From Hoplostethus atlanticus (taxonomy: Eukaryota; Chordata; Actinopteri; Trachichthyiformes; Trachichthyidae): 64,000 bases of DNA. The translations under genes were made by a program, and so were the position numbers. This document shows, in pieces, positions 1 to 9,605 of this stretch (position 1 is the stretch's first letter; every line of letters begins with the position of its first letter). The stretch is from positions 1,678,501-1,742,500 of the forward strand of contig JAXDDX010000035.1 in the NCBI GenBank assembly GCA_034670405.1. The letters are read 5' to 3'. The notes under the pieces are model-generated. The model was not told the origin of the DNA. It saw nothing but the letters and a program-made list of their open reading frames with translations, and did not search any database.

Positions 1-1667
1 CCTCTGAGGTAAAGAACTACAGACCGGTTTCCCTTCTACCCATCCTATCAAAAACTCTTGAACGTGCTGTCTTCAATCAACTGTCCTTGTACCTCCACCA
101 GAACAACTTCTTGGATGCCCACCAGTCTGGGTTCAAAGTGGGTCACTCGACCGAGACTGCCCTCCTGGCAGTGACGGAGTCGCTCCATGCCGCTAGAGCG
201 AACTCTCTCTCCTCCATCCTGATACTCCTGGACCTGTCTGCAGCGTTTGACACAATGAACCGCCAGATCCTCCTCTCCACCCTTGAGGGGATGGGTGTCT
301 CAGGCTCTGCACTCTCCATGTTTGCATCCTACCTGACGGATCGCTCCTACCAGGTGACGCTGAGAGGGTCTGTGTAAGAACCACGCAGGCTCACTACTGG
401 GGTTCCGCAAGGCTCGGTTCTGGGTCCTCTTCTTTTTTCCCTCTACACAACATCTCTTGGTTCTGTTATCCATTCACACGACTTTTCCTACCACTGCTAT
501 GCAGATGACACCCAGCTGATCCTGTCATTTCCCCCCTCTGACACACAAGTGGAGGCACGCATTGCTGCATGTCTGGCTGACATCTCGGAGTGGATGTCGA
601 TGCACCACCTGAAGCTCAACCTGGACAAGACTGAGCTGGTGTTCCTCCCGGGGAAGGGCTGTCCGCACCGAGACCTGGCCATCACCATTGATAATGCTGT
701 GGTGACGTCAACTAGGACTGCGAGGAATCTGGGTGTGACCCTGGACGACCAACTGTCGTTCTCGGCAAACATTGCATCAGTGACACGCTCCTGCAGATTC
801 CTCCTCTACAACATCAGGAGGATTCGCCCCTTCCTCACTGACAAGGCAGCGCAGGTGCTCATCCAGGCTCTTGTCATCTCCCGCCTGGACTACTGCAACT
901 CCCTCCTTGCTGGTGCCCCGGCGTCTGCCATCAGACCTCTGGAGCTTGTTCAGAAAGCTGCAGCTCGTCTGGTGTTCAACCGCCCCAAGTTCTCCCACAC
1001 AACTACCCTTCTCCGTTCTCTACACTGGCTCCCTGTAGCGGCTCGCATCCAGTTCAAGACCCTGGTGCTAGCCTATAGGTGCAGTGAAAGGAACAGCTCC
1101 TTCTTACCTCCAGGCTATGGTCAAGCCTTACACCCCCGCCCGACCACTTCGCTCTGCTGCCTCGAGGCGACTGGTTGCCCCGTTGCTCAGAGGCCCCTGC
1201 GGCCGATCTACACGGTCACGGCTTTTCTCTGTCCTGGCCCCACAGTGGTGGAATGAACTCCCCACTGATGTAAGGACAGCAGAGTTGCTGCCCATCTTTC
1301 ACCGCAGGGTGAAAACCCACCTCTTCAGGAAACACTACCCTGACCCTTCCTCTTAGCCTTGTCTATTTGTCGTCAATTATTTGTATGAGCTCTTGCTTAT
1401 TGGATCTTGTTTATTTGATACACTTATTTGTCTTAGCTCTTGCTCATTTGATTTTCTTATTTGTCTCATTTGTTTAAGAAAAGTAGGTAGCTAACATATT
1501 GCACTTTTACCTTAGCGCTAGTGATGCTCTTAGTTGCTTGTTTAGGAAGGAAATGCACTTACGATTTCTGGTGATTAGTAGTTTTCTTGCCTACCTATGT
1601 TGAATGCACTTATTGTCGCTTGGATAAAAGCGTCTGCTAAATGCCTGTAATTTAATGTAATGTAATC
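1..1667 (+). mobile_element. L2-clade LINE, 5' end cut by window edge
   Basis: This is a non-LTR retrotransposon copy, cut at the left by the window edge. The translated part carries the reverse transcriptase palm motifs in order, including the motif A stretch LLDLSAAFDT, the B' stretch [13 protein letters not shown] and the catalytic YADDTQL. After the stop at 1354-1356 comes about 300 bp of 3' UTR. It ends near 1620-1667 in the stem-like tail GGATAAAAGCGTCTGCTAAA followed by short TAATG repeats, the usual fish L2 3' end. The tail abuts sequence shared with lipocalin copy 2 (from about 1668), so the element sits in intron 2 of lipocalin copy 1, about 35 bp before exon 3, or marks a rearrangement there. 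Confidence 0.9.
3..1356 (+). pseudogene. L2 reverse transcriptase ORF, inactivated
   Basis: This is the 3' part of the LINE ORF2, from the finger/palm region (NYRPVSLLPILSKTLER near the start) through the palm to the C-terminal [12 protein letters not shown] and [10 protein letters not shown] regions. It is not intact. A TAA at 375-377 interrupts the frame between motifs A and B'. After that stop the same frame resumes, through YADDTQL. Near 1077-1090 a one-base shift moves the homologous reading into another frame, which runs to the TAG at 1354-1356. The copy therefore cannot make a full reverse transcriptase. Confidence 0.85.
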
Positions 1668-1702
1668 AATGGCTATGAACATCTCTGCTAAATCCTTGGC
1701 AG

Positions 1703-1884
1703 GTATGGATATTGCCACAATAATTCTGACTTCTTCCTCTATGAGAACAATACCTTCCTGGATGTTGACCACATTAACGGTTTGTATTGGTGTGTGTTTG
1801 TGTGTGTACATGGGTGCTTTTGCCTCAACCTGTTCTCATGTAGTGATTGCATATGAGTGTTTTTTCAAATTACACAGTCGTTTA

Positions 1885-1920
<36 letters not shown>

Positions 1921-4271
1921 ATCATTATTACCACATCAGTTTCCCTTACCGGTTCACCGGATTTACTGCTGCAAACTGGTTGTCCTGACTGCCTCGTCAT
2001 AAAGGAACAAGAGACTGACACGAAGAGGAATCTCCTGTTATGGAGTGAGGAAAACAGATGGAAAACATTGGGAAATACGTTGGGAATTACGTTACAATTA
2101 CAATCATCATAATGAAATATAGCCTAAAATGGTAAAAATGGTACGCTCACTGAAGGCAAGTTAGGCAGTAAGTGTTCTTGCCTTGATCACCTTCTAGTGA
2201 AAGGTGACTGATGGTGAAGGTGAATTATTTAATGAGACCATTCATGAATCATAATTACCATTCACAGTCACCTCTAGAAAAATATAACAAATTATATAAA
2301 AAATACATAACCCAGGCCTCAGGTTGTATTGCTGAACTAACATTGACTTTTAAATTACTGATTAATAATGGATGGTCTTTAACTTTCCACTCCAGTCCAC
2401 CTTTAGATACATGAAGCTGAATACTAGGACTCAGTTCCATGGACAAGTCTGTTTTCCATAGGTTTTGTTTGATTTTTACCAATCTGTCTCTAACTGACCT
2501 TCTGGAAACTATAGCCTATGATACTGAAGTGGTGAGGGGCATGTATAACTATTCTAGCACTGATTCAGAGACACAATATCACCACAAGCCTTTTACCAAT
2601 ATCATACCTTAGAAATTCACATATTATATTACTTATTACTACCTTCACCAGGTAAGAGAAAGACTGTCACTGCTGCTGAGCTGAAGGAGTTTGAGACACA
2701 GGCAGAGTGTATTGGCTGGTCAAAACCGCAGCTCTTCAACAGGGATCACGGTGAGAATTTTGCTTCCATCAGTAGTGACGTAGTGGTAAAAAACATTGGG
2801 TAAACCCTGACCTCCAGTCAGTGATCATCATAAGGCAAACCTCCACCACAAATCAATAAGACTTTCAGACATGCATTCATTTATGTTTTTGTCTTTAATG
2901 TCCTGATCCTCAGATCAGTTTCATACTAATCACCATGATGTATTTTAGGAAATTAGGTCATACATTGTTTTTGTCATGATAAAAACGGTGGGTAAACTCT
3001 ATTCCGCAAATTAAAAGGTGGGTAAACTGAGTTTAGGTGGGTTTACCCCTCCACTACATCCCTGTCCATCAATACTGGCAATATCAAAACATACTGTTTT
3101 GCCATTGTGAAATATGGAGGTGGTCAATATTGATGAAATGACTGTGGCTTTTGGATTGATTGTGTAAGTAAGATATTTAACCACCCTCAGAGCCAAGATC
3201 TGAAAACAAGTGGATGTTGGTGATGCTTAAAGAGCCAATTCCTGTGCTTAGTGAAGCATTTATACCCAGCCCAGCACAGCACCTGACATTTCAACTCTAG
3301 GTCATCTTCGGGGGTATAGATGTCCTAATGTTAAAATGCTGGATCTGACAAATCTTTGTGTAAATTAGAGAAATATTTGTCAATATCAATACAATATACT
3401 GTGGCAAGGTGCCACATAACCGGGGTCCGTGACAGACAGAGACATAGGCAGGGGAGAGTTAATTGGCCAGCAGGGCCGTTTTATTCACCAACAATCAATA
3501 ACCCGGCCCCGGTGTTGACGGCAGTTGGTAGCGCCGTCTCCCTCCGCCGACGCACCTCAGTCCTCCCCGGCGGGTCAGCCGCGGAACCCCAAAGCCGGCC
3601 AGCCTGCCAGGCTTGCAGGGGCATCCCGCCCCAACCCCGACTGTCACCAGCTCTTACAGGCGGCTCCCGACTGCACCCCCGGGGACCTCCGTCGGTCGTC
3701 GCCGCGGAGGGAGACGCCGCTCTCCCACTCCGTCCCGCAGCTCGCGCCCTCGCCTCCGTCCCGGCACTCCAGCCGCGGATCCCGCTCAGACGCGGCTGCT
3801 GCTGGCTCGCTCTCCGCTCCTCCAGTCTGCCGGCCTCGATCCTCCCGATCGCCGCCGGCTCCTGCATTCACGCCGCCAGCCTCTCACACTGGCGCGTCCC
3901 TTTCACACTCACATTCACACACACGTTAAAAAGGCCCCAGCTGCAATCAGTCCCAACTGGCTGCAGCTGGTACCGGATCCAGGAAAGAAGCAGTCCACTA
4001 ACTCACCTCTCTCCTGGATCCAATTAAGCCTCCCCCCACCCTCCCTCCAGTCCGCCACATATACCATGTGTTTTTTGTATCTTAATGCTGTTTTTTTGTC
4101 TGCACAGACACAGAAAACTGCAAGAGCTTGGATGGATTGAATTGGAAGGCTTGGATTACCACCGGTTCCATCGGTGCTGATGTAAGACAGGCAATATTAA
4201 CCTCATTTCCTCAGAGGCTGAGTAACACGTACGAGCTTCTCAGGTGTATTGTCAGGTCAGCTTCTATGTAA
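1703..4271 (+). CDS. Lipocalin copy 1, partial (exons 3-6)
   Basis: Hand-built exons are 1703-1779, 1940-2044, 2652-2750 and 4108-4271, all with AG/GT borders and phases that join without a stop. The product is the C-terminal part of a small secreted ligand-binding lipocalin. Visible landmarks are YGYCHNNS and YENNTFLDVDHIN (exon 3), LLLQTGCPDCLVIK (exon 4) and AAELKEFETQAECIGW (exon 5). The Cys in exon 3 and the Cys in exon 5 are plausible partners of the conserved lipocalin disulfide. Exon 6 gives HDTENCKSLDGLNW and ends at TAA 4269-4271. Subtype resembles fish alpha-1-acid glycoprotein or saxitoxin/tetrodotoxin-binding-like proteins; this rests on motif resemblance only. Exons 1-2 (signal peptide, GxW) are absent: an L2 LINE lies directly upstream. 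Intron 5 carries a hAT-like MITE and a solo LTR. It may be a partial pseudogene or may continue left of the window. Exon 6 is the least certain. Confidence 0.65.
2770..3064. mobile_element. hAT-like MITE in intron 5 of lipocalin copy 1
   Basis: The left end CAGTAGTGACGTAGTGG and the reverse complement of the right end CAGGGATGTAGTGGAGG form imperfect terminal inverted repeats, followed on both sides by GGGTAAAC-type sequence. A 5-bp direct repeat TCCAT flanks it (2765-2769 and 3065-3069), which would suit a hAT5-type element. It has no coding capacity. The left end also lies at the same place in lipocalin copy 2 (8067 onward), so the insertion predates the gene duplication. Confidence 0.65.
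3400..4059 (-). mobile_element. Solo LTR in intron 5 of lipocalin copy 1
   Basis: This is a 660-bp GC-rich block that begins TGTGGC and ends GCCACA, the TG...CA form of an LTR. A perfect 5-bp target-site duplication, TATAC, lies at 3395-3399 and 4060-4064. On the minus strand there is an AATAAA-type poly(A) signal near 3480 (GAATAAAACGG), which sets the orientation, and a T-rich TATA-like stretch near 3925. No internal retroelement sequence remains, so this is a solo LTR left by recombination between two LTRs. A Gypsy-type source fits the 5-bp duplication but is not proven. Its several long GC-rich reading frames (3356-4140, both strands) are by-products. Confidence 0.82.
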
Positions 4272-4368
4272 AGCTATATCACATTATGATAGGACTATTC
4301 AGCTGGGCTATCTTCTGTACATGTTGTTCATCCTCAAGGTCGTGTTAGTTGAGTGCATGGATTGACTG

Positions 4369-4374
4369 AATAAA
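4369..4374 (+). promoter_or_regulatory. AATAAA poly(A) signal of lipocalin copy 1
   Basis: A canonical AATAAA lies about 100 bp after the TAA that ends the proposed exon 6. This supports 4108-4271 as the terminal exon. Confidence 0.5.
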
Positions 4375-4515
4375 TGATCCTATCATACTGGGGAAATCAG
4401 TGGTGTCCATCAATTGTATCGCTCAGTGTATTTATGATTTATTAGTGTCATGTTGGATGAAGAATCCACATTTTGTTGCCATCTCAATGAACTTCAAATT
4501 GCAAGTCAGACTTGC

Positions 4516-4745
4516 ACTGTAAAAAATGGCTATGAAATCCACAGTAATGCACTGTGTTTTGGCAGTTATTTACTGTGGATATTTTTTTTTACAGTATAGT
4601 ACTGTGTAATAGGCCTAAAACACAGTAATCAACTTGGTACTGTATAAATCACAGTAACCAATTATGTACTGTAGAAAATCACAGTAATTTACCCACTACT
4701 GTAGACATTCACAGTAAGCATTGTACTGCTGTAGACATTCACAGT
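4516..4745. repeat. Imperfect tandem/inverted array of TACTGTA...TCACAGTA units
   Basis: About six imperfect units pair a TACTGTA half with a TCACAGTAA half, spaced roughly 35-45 bp apart (for example 4640-4660, 4668-4688, 4700-4720, 4724-4745). Each unit can fold on itself. This is the internal structure of a common kind of fish non-autonomous DNA transposon. I cannot define its outer ends, and it has no coding potential. Confidence 0.55.
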
Positions 4746-5189
4746 AAACAGGCCACTTAAGTGACACACCTACCCTGTTTTATACACTCCACTCCCAATC
4801 AGTGGGCAGGTGAGTGCAGACTAGCTGCCAGGATATAACATGAAATTAATTTTGCTCATCGTGACTGCAACTGCTGCTGTTGAAGCGTTTAATGGACGTG
4901 ACAGTCACATATTTATTTGAAAACCATACTTTTCTAATACAACTATTAGTCTTGCAACATACCGCTTTCACAAAAATCCAATCCCGTGATCACATCCGCC
5001 TGCCTTTTGTAGTCTACTACAGCTCCCATGCAGTTGGCTGTAAACCAAGGAAGTTCATTCAAGTTCATAGGTGAAGTCTTCATGGCTGACAGGAATGAGA
5101 AAGATCACCAGTATAAATGATGAAAAGTGCTTTTCAATATACAATACAAATATACAATATACAACTCCATCTGATAATATGTTATAATT

Positions 5190-5299
5190 TAATCTCAGAT
5201 CAGGGTTTCTTGGAACAAAATCTTAAAATAAAATGGGGGTCTGTGATCTAATGTGTGTCTCTTTGTGGGTCCTTGACATGAAAAAGTTTGGGAACCCCT
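5190..5299 (-). mobile_element. hAT-type terminal fragment
   Basis: Read on the minus strand the stretch starts CAGGGGTTCCCAAACTTTTT, a terminal sequence widespread in vertebrate hAT elements, followed by about 90 bp of related sequence. The other terminus is missing, so it is a fragment. Confidence 0.5.
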
Positions 5300-5547
5300 G
5301 TAATCGACATTCCCACCAACTCTTATAGAATAGTGAAAGTAAATGATTTCTTATGTTGGTGGGATGACTTTTGGAACCACTGGCCTACACAAACAAAGTT
5401 CTTATTCCCCATTTGTTTGATAAGTAAACATCATGGCTTGCTGCAATTGTTTATATACAGAGTTAATATTCAGTTATGGTCAGCGTTGCACCAACTCTGA
5501 ATGGGGTGGACAGGTGAACCACAGAAATGATTGGTCAGCGGTACCAA

Positions 5548-5553
5548 TATAAG
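5548..5553 (+). promoter_or_regulatory. TATA box of lipocalin copy 2
   Basis: TATAAG lies 37 bp before the ATG at 5591, in the context CCAATATAAGACAG. An inverted CCAAT (ATTGG, 5530-5534) is just upstream. With usual spacing, transcription would start near 5578-5582, leaving a 5' UTR of only about 10 bp. Confidence 0.6.
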
Positions 5554-5590
5554 ACAGAGAGAAATACTGCAAAGAGCATACTGAGCTGTG

Positions 5591-8072
5591 ATGAAGACTC
5601 TGTGTGTTGCTGCTATTGTGTTGAGTCTCCTCAGAGGAGGCCAGCCTGCCCCGCTGGTCTGTGAGAATCTGCTGAAACCAGTGGACAACAGTCCAGATGT
5701 AAGTCTCTCTTTATATTTAATGTGTGCCTTGTATCGGTATTTTCACACTGCTCTTCTTAGACCAAACCAACTCAGAATTACCTCTGTGCTAACCGATCTT
5801 TAGGTCTGTGTGTGGTTTCTATGAGCATTTTCACAATGCCTGATCAGCCCAAATCAAAGTAAAATGAGCTGAGATTAACTGTGCTAATATGGTCACTGAC
5901 CTATCTGTGTGTATATGTGTGTCATTGCATGGGGATTTTCATACTGCCTAATGAAACTAAATGAATGTGAACTGGACTTTTGTGTGATTTGTTTGCAGCA
6001 TGTGCACACGTATTATGTGGGACATTACAGTAACACAGTGCAGATTTGTTTTGTGGTGTAAAAATCAGAGTCATTAAAATGTGTGCCATATGTAATAAGT
6101 GTTTGGTAATAAAAATGGATCTGAACACGTATTGACAGGAAATGTTTGAGTACTGTAACCACAGCCACACTCCCACCCATATAAGGCAGTGGTACAGTTT
6201 GAATCTAAGAGAAGCAAGTGTGTGTTCCAGTTTTTGGACTAGGTAGCAATAACTGAGCAGGGGAAATGAATGGGTAGCGCTCGCCCCTCTCACTGCCGCC
6301 GATGTGCCCCGAAGCAAAGCGCTTAGCTCCCAACTGCACCTGTGAAGCTGTTCAGTGGACAGAAGACTGTAAGGGTGGGACTGTGTAACTACATGAATAG
6401 TTTTATTCAAAAAACAAGATATTTACCATGTTGAAATTACACTACAGTTACAAAATGACATAAAATACACTAAAATAAATGTCACTATGGAATATGATTG
6501 AGCGTAACTATCTTAATGCCCTTAATAATAATAGTAATAATATTAGTATTCGAGAGAGTGTAATTTTCTGAATTTTTGGAAAAAATGACAGATGAGCATC
6601 AGCTAACATTTTCTTTTCTAAAACTGCAGATATAGCATTTTGGAGTAAGCCAAGTGTTGCAGAGCACTGCAACAAGTTTTCTAAAGTTTAAAAATGTAAA
6701 ATCTCTTTCTTTCAGATATCTGGGAGCTGGTATCTTATAGCCATGGTCATGGAGCCCTGCTGGTATTCAACGTTAATGAACATATTACTTTGGCCAAGTG
6801 TTTCATTTGACATTGCTCCGAAAGGCCCAGGCAACATCTACAGTATCAAACTAAACATGAAAATGTACGTACTATTTTGGACTGTACGGTGCTTAATCTA
6901 GTGGATTAAAGGTTTATCACACAGCCAAAGTATTAGTGCAACATTCATTACCAGCAATGGCTATGAACATCTCTGCTAAATCCTTGGCAGGTATGGATAT
7001 TGCCACAGTAATTCTGCCTTGTCCCTCTATGAGAACAATACCCTCGTGGATGTTGACCACATTAACGGTTTGTATTGGTGTGTGTTTGTGTGTGTACATG
7101 GGTGCTTTTGCCTCAACCTGTTCTCATGTAGTGATTGCATATGAGTGTTTTTTCAAATTACACAGTCGTTTACGCTCTCTCTCTTTCTCTCTCTCTCTCT
7201 CTATCATTATTACCATCCACACCATTCTTTTGTCACCATCAGTTTCCCCTAGTGGTCCATTCGGTTTACTGCTGCAAACTGGTTGTCCTGACTGCCTCGT
7301 CGTAAAGAGACAAGTGGATGACATGAAGAGGAATCTCATGTTATGGAGTGAGGAAAATAGATGGAAAACATTGGGAAATACGTTAAAGAATTACAATCAT
7401 CATAATGAAATATAGCCTAAAATGGTAAAAATGGTACGCTCACTGAAGGCAAGTTAGGCAGTAAGTGTTCTTGCCTTGATCACCTTCTAGTGAAAGGTGA
7501 CAATTATTTAATGAGACGTTCATGAATCATAATTACCATTCAGAGTCACCTCTAGAAAAATATAACAAATTATATAAAAAATACATAACCCAGGCCTCAG
7601 GTTGTATTGCTGAACTAACATTGACTTTTAAATTACTGATTAATAATGGATGGTCTTTAACTTTCCACTCCAGTCCACCTTTAGATACATGAAGCTGAAT
7701 ACTAGGACTCAGTTCCATGGACAAGTCTGTTTTCCATAGGTTTTGTTTGATTTTTACCAATCTGTCTCTAACTGACCTTCTGGAAACTATAGCCTATGAT
7801 ACTGAAGTGGTGAGGGGCATGTATAACTATTCTAGCACTGATTCAGAGACACAATATCACCACAAGCCTTTTACCAATATCATACCTTAGAAATTCACAT
7901 ATTATATTACTTATTACTACCATCACCAGGTAAGAGAAAGACTGTCACTGCTGCTGAGCTGAAGGAGTTTGAGACACAGGCAGAGTGTATTGGCTGGTCA
8001 AAACCACAGGTCGTCGACACGGATCACGGTGAGAATGGAAGTTATGGAAGCAAACTACTGACTACTCAGTAG
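5591..8072 (+). CDS. Lipocalin copy 2 (exons 1-5), alternative or truncated 3' end
   Basis: Exons are 5591-5698, 6716-6864, 6991-7067, 7243-7347 and 7930-8028, with AG/GT borders and matching phases (0, 2, 1, 1). Exon 1 encodes a signal peptide (MKTLCVAAIVLSLLRGGQPA) followed by VCENLLKPVDNSPD. Exon 2 opens with ISGSWYLIAM, which holds the lipocalin GxW motif. Exon 3 has YGYCHSNSALSLYENNT, exon 4 LLLQTGCPDCLVVK, exon 5 AAELKEFETQAEC. This is a secreted ligand carrier of the alpha-1-acid glycoprotein / saxitoxin-tetrodotoxin-binding-like kind; the ligand is unknown. No counterpart of exon 6 of copy 1 follows: a reverse L2 LINE starts about 95 bp after the stop described here. If the exon 5 donor is not used, reading continues to TAG 8070-8072, giving about 193 residues, a normal lipocalin length. 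That TAG lies in the end of an old hAT-like MITE. Confidence 0.72.
6255..6370. repeat. Old interspersed repeat in intron 1 of lipocalin copy 2
   Basis: The stretch GGGTAGCGCTCGCCCCTCTC through AGCAAAGCGCTTAGCTCCCA to GAAGCTGTTCAGTGG resembles a dispersed fish repeat. It is GC-richer than the intron around it. Family and ends are uncertain. Confidence 0.4.
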
Positions 8073-8160
8073 TGACGTAGTGGTAAAAAAACATTGGGTA
8101 AACCCTGACCTCCAGTCAGTGATCATCATAAGGCAAACCTCCACCAAAGACTTTCAGACA
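8067..8160. mobile_element. Left part of the hAT-like MITE in lipocalin copy 2
   Basis: The sequence from CAGTAGTGACGTAGTGG to about 8160 matches 2770-2875 of copy 1, apart from a short deletion. The right half is missing where the L2 LINE begins. Confidence 0.6.
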
Positions 8161-8166
8161 TGCATT

Positions 8167-9605
8167 AATTAAAAATTCCCAAGGACGGTCGGGCTGCAAT
8201 AGATGCCGAGTGTGGGCAAGCAGCGTATACACAGTGCGTGCATAAAAGTTTATTTGGGTGGAATATCCAGATCTGATGTGGGGCATCACAGCAAACAGCA
8301 GCTCAGTCAGCATCATTGTAGGACTAGGGGACCACGCAGGCGCCAACACTGCCCAGTTGCAGCCTGGAACAGATAGGAGACACACCCACACACACCCATA
8401 CACACACTCTCACTCACACAGACAAACATGACCAGCATCAGTGGACAGGACAAGGAGCTAGACCAGGAGAATAGGACATGTAGGCAGGATGCTAGTATCC
8501 GTCGGCAGGAGAATGAGCTAGGGTAAGCTAACTGGTCTAGCCTTACTCTGAGAAGAGACTATGCCACTCCCTCAAGGTTATGTGTAGTCAAATGATAGAG
8601 AGAATAAATGGGTTTTTAGCCTAGACTTCGATAGAGGCAGGCAGACTGTTCCAGAGATAGGGAGCCCGATAAGAAAAGGCTCTGTTACCTGCAGTTTTCT
8701 TTTTGACTGCTAGGATAGACAGTTAGCCAGCATCCTGTGATGTGAGGGCGTGTGGCAGTTTATGGTTTGATCAGATCTGATAAGTAGGATGGTGCCATCC
8801 CATGTAATGATTTATATTTATATGTAAGTAGAAGCACCTTGAAGTCACACCTGGCCTGAATTGGGAGCCAGTGTAATGAGGATAGGATGAGCGTTATGTG
8901 GTCGAATTTCCTAGTTTTGGGGATTCTGGCAGCAGCATTCTGAACCAGTTGGAGAGTTTTAGTGCGCCCAGTAGTTAAGCCTGAAAAGAGGACATTGCAA
9001 TAATCAATTCTCGATGATACAAAGGCATGTACTAAAATTTCTGCGTCTGCCTGTGTTAGCATGGGTCGAATCTTGGCAATATTGCGAAGATGATAAAACA
9101 CTGTTTTAGTAGTCTCCTTAATATGCAACTCGAATGAGAGGGTAGGGTCGAATTTAACCCCAAGGTTTTTAATGTATGGACTCTTGGAGATTTCACAACT
9201 ATCAAAAGTACTATTCTCAAACAGATGCTTAGGTCTAGCTGGTCCTACAATCAGCATCTCAGTTTTGTTGCCATTAAGAAGTAGGATGTTTAGCGACATC
9301 CAACATTTGACCTCTGATAGGCAGGCCTCTAGTTTTTGAAATTGGGTGTTATCGGTTGGTTTGACAGGTATGTAAATTTGAGGGTCATCGGCGTAACAGT
9401 GGAAGTTACTGCCGAATTTGCGAATGATGTCACCGAGTGGTAACATATAGATAGAGAATAGTAATGGGCCTAGGACAGAGCCCTGTGGCACACCAAAGTC
9501 CACATTGCAACACTCTGAGGTCATATTGTTGTAAAAGACGTGGTGTGATCTATCAAGTAGATAAGACCTAAACCAAGAAAGTGCTGATCCCCGGATACCA
9601 ATATA
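8167..9605 (-). mobile_element. L2-clade LINE, second family, 5'-truncated
   Basis: This minus-strand non-LTR element has its 3' end near 8167 and is 5'-truncated near 9605. It includes the region before motif B' (RGSALSWFRSYLLDRS), motif B' [13 protein letters not shown], motif C YADD, then LDYCNVLFSGL-like and HWLPIQARCDFKVLLLTYK regions and a 3' UTR. It belongs to the same clade as the element at 1-1667 but to a clearly different family. It lies against the 3' part of lipocalin copy 2, where the last exon would be expected. I found no clear target-site duplication. Confidence 0.85.
8760..9524 (-). pseudogene. L2 reverse transcriptase fragment
   Basis: This open stretch of about 254 codons holds motifs B' and C of an L2 reverse transcriptase with both catalytic Asp residues kept (YADDPQIY). 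Homology runs on past its 3' stop: PSLRP-type and LWNSLP-type remnants can be read between about 8600 and 8760, but only through stops and frameshifts. The N-terminal endonuclease and motif A are missing. It is a dead fragment. Confidence 0.8.

Noticed and set aside
1669..2112. A 147-codon frame over exon 3-intron 3-exon 4 of lipocalin copy 1 (and the like at 6936-7415)
   Set aside because: It is a different frame from the spliced lipocalin exons and runs through a (CT)n intron; the conserved motifs appear only with splicing.
3356..4140. Several long GC-rich reading frames on both strands
   Set aside because: They fall inside the solo LTR (3400-4059), run on both strands at once, and show Pro/Arg/Ser-rich low-complexity products.
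4841..4918. Short frame MKLILLIVTATAAVEAF with a TATA-like GGATATAAC just upstream, possible signal-peptide exon
   Set aside because: It looks like a signal peptide but ends within 26 codons without a good donor, and I cannot align it to the exon 1 of the lipocalins.
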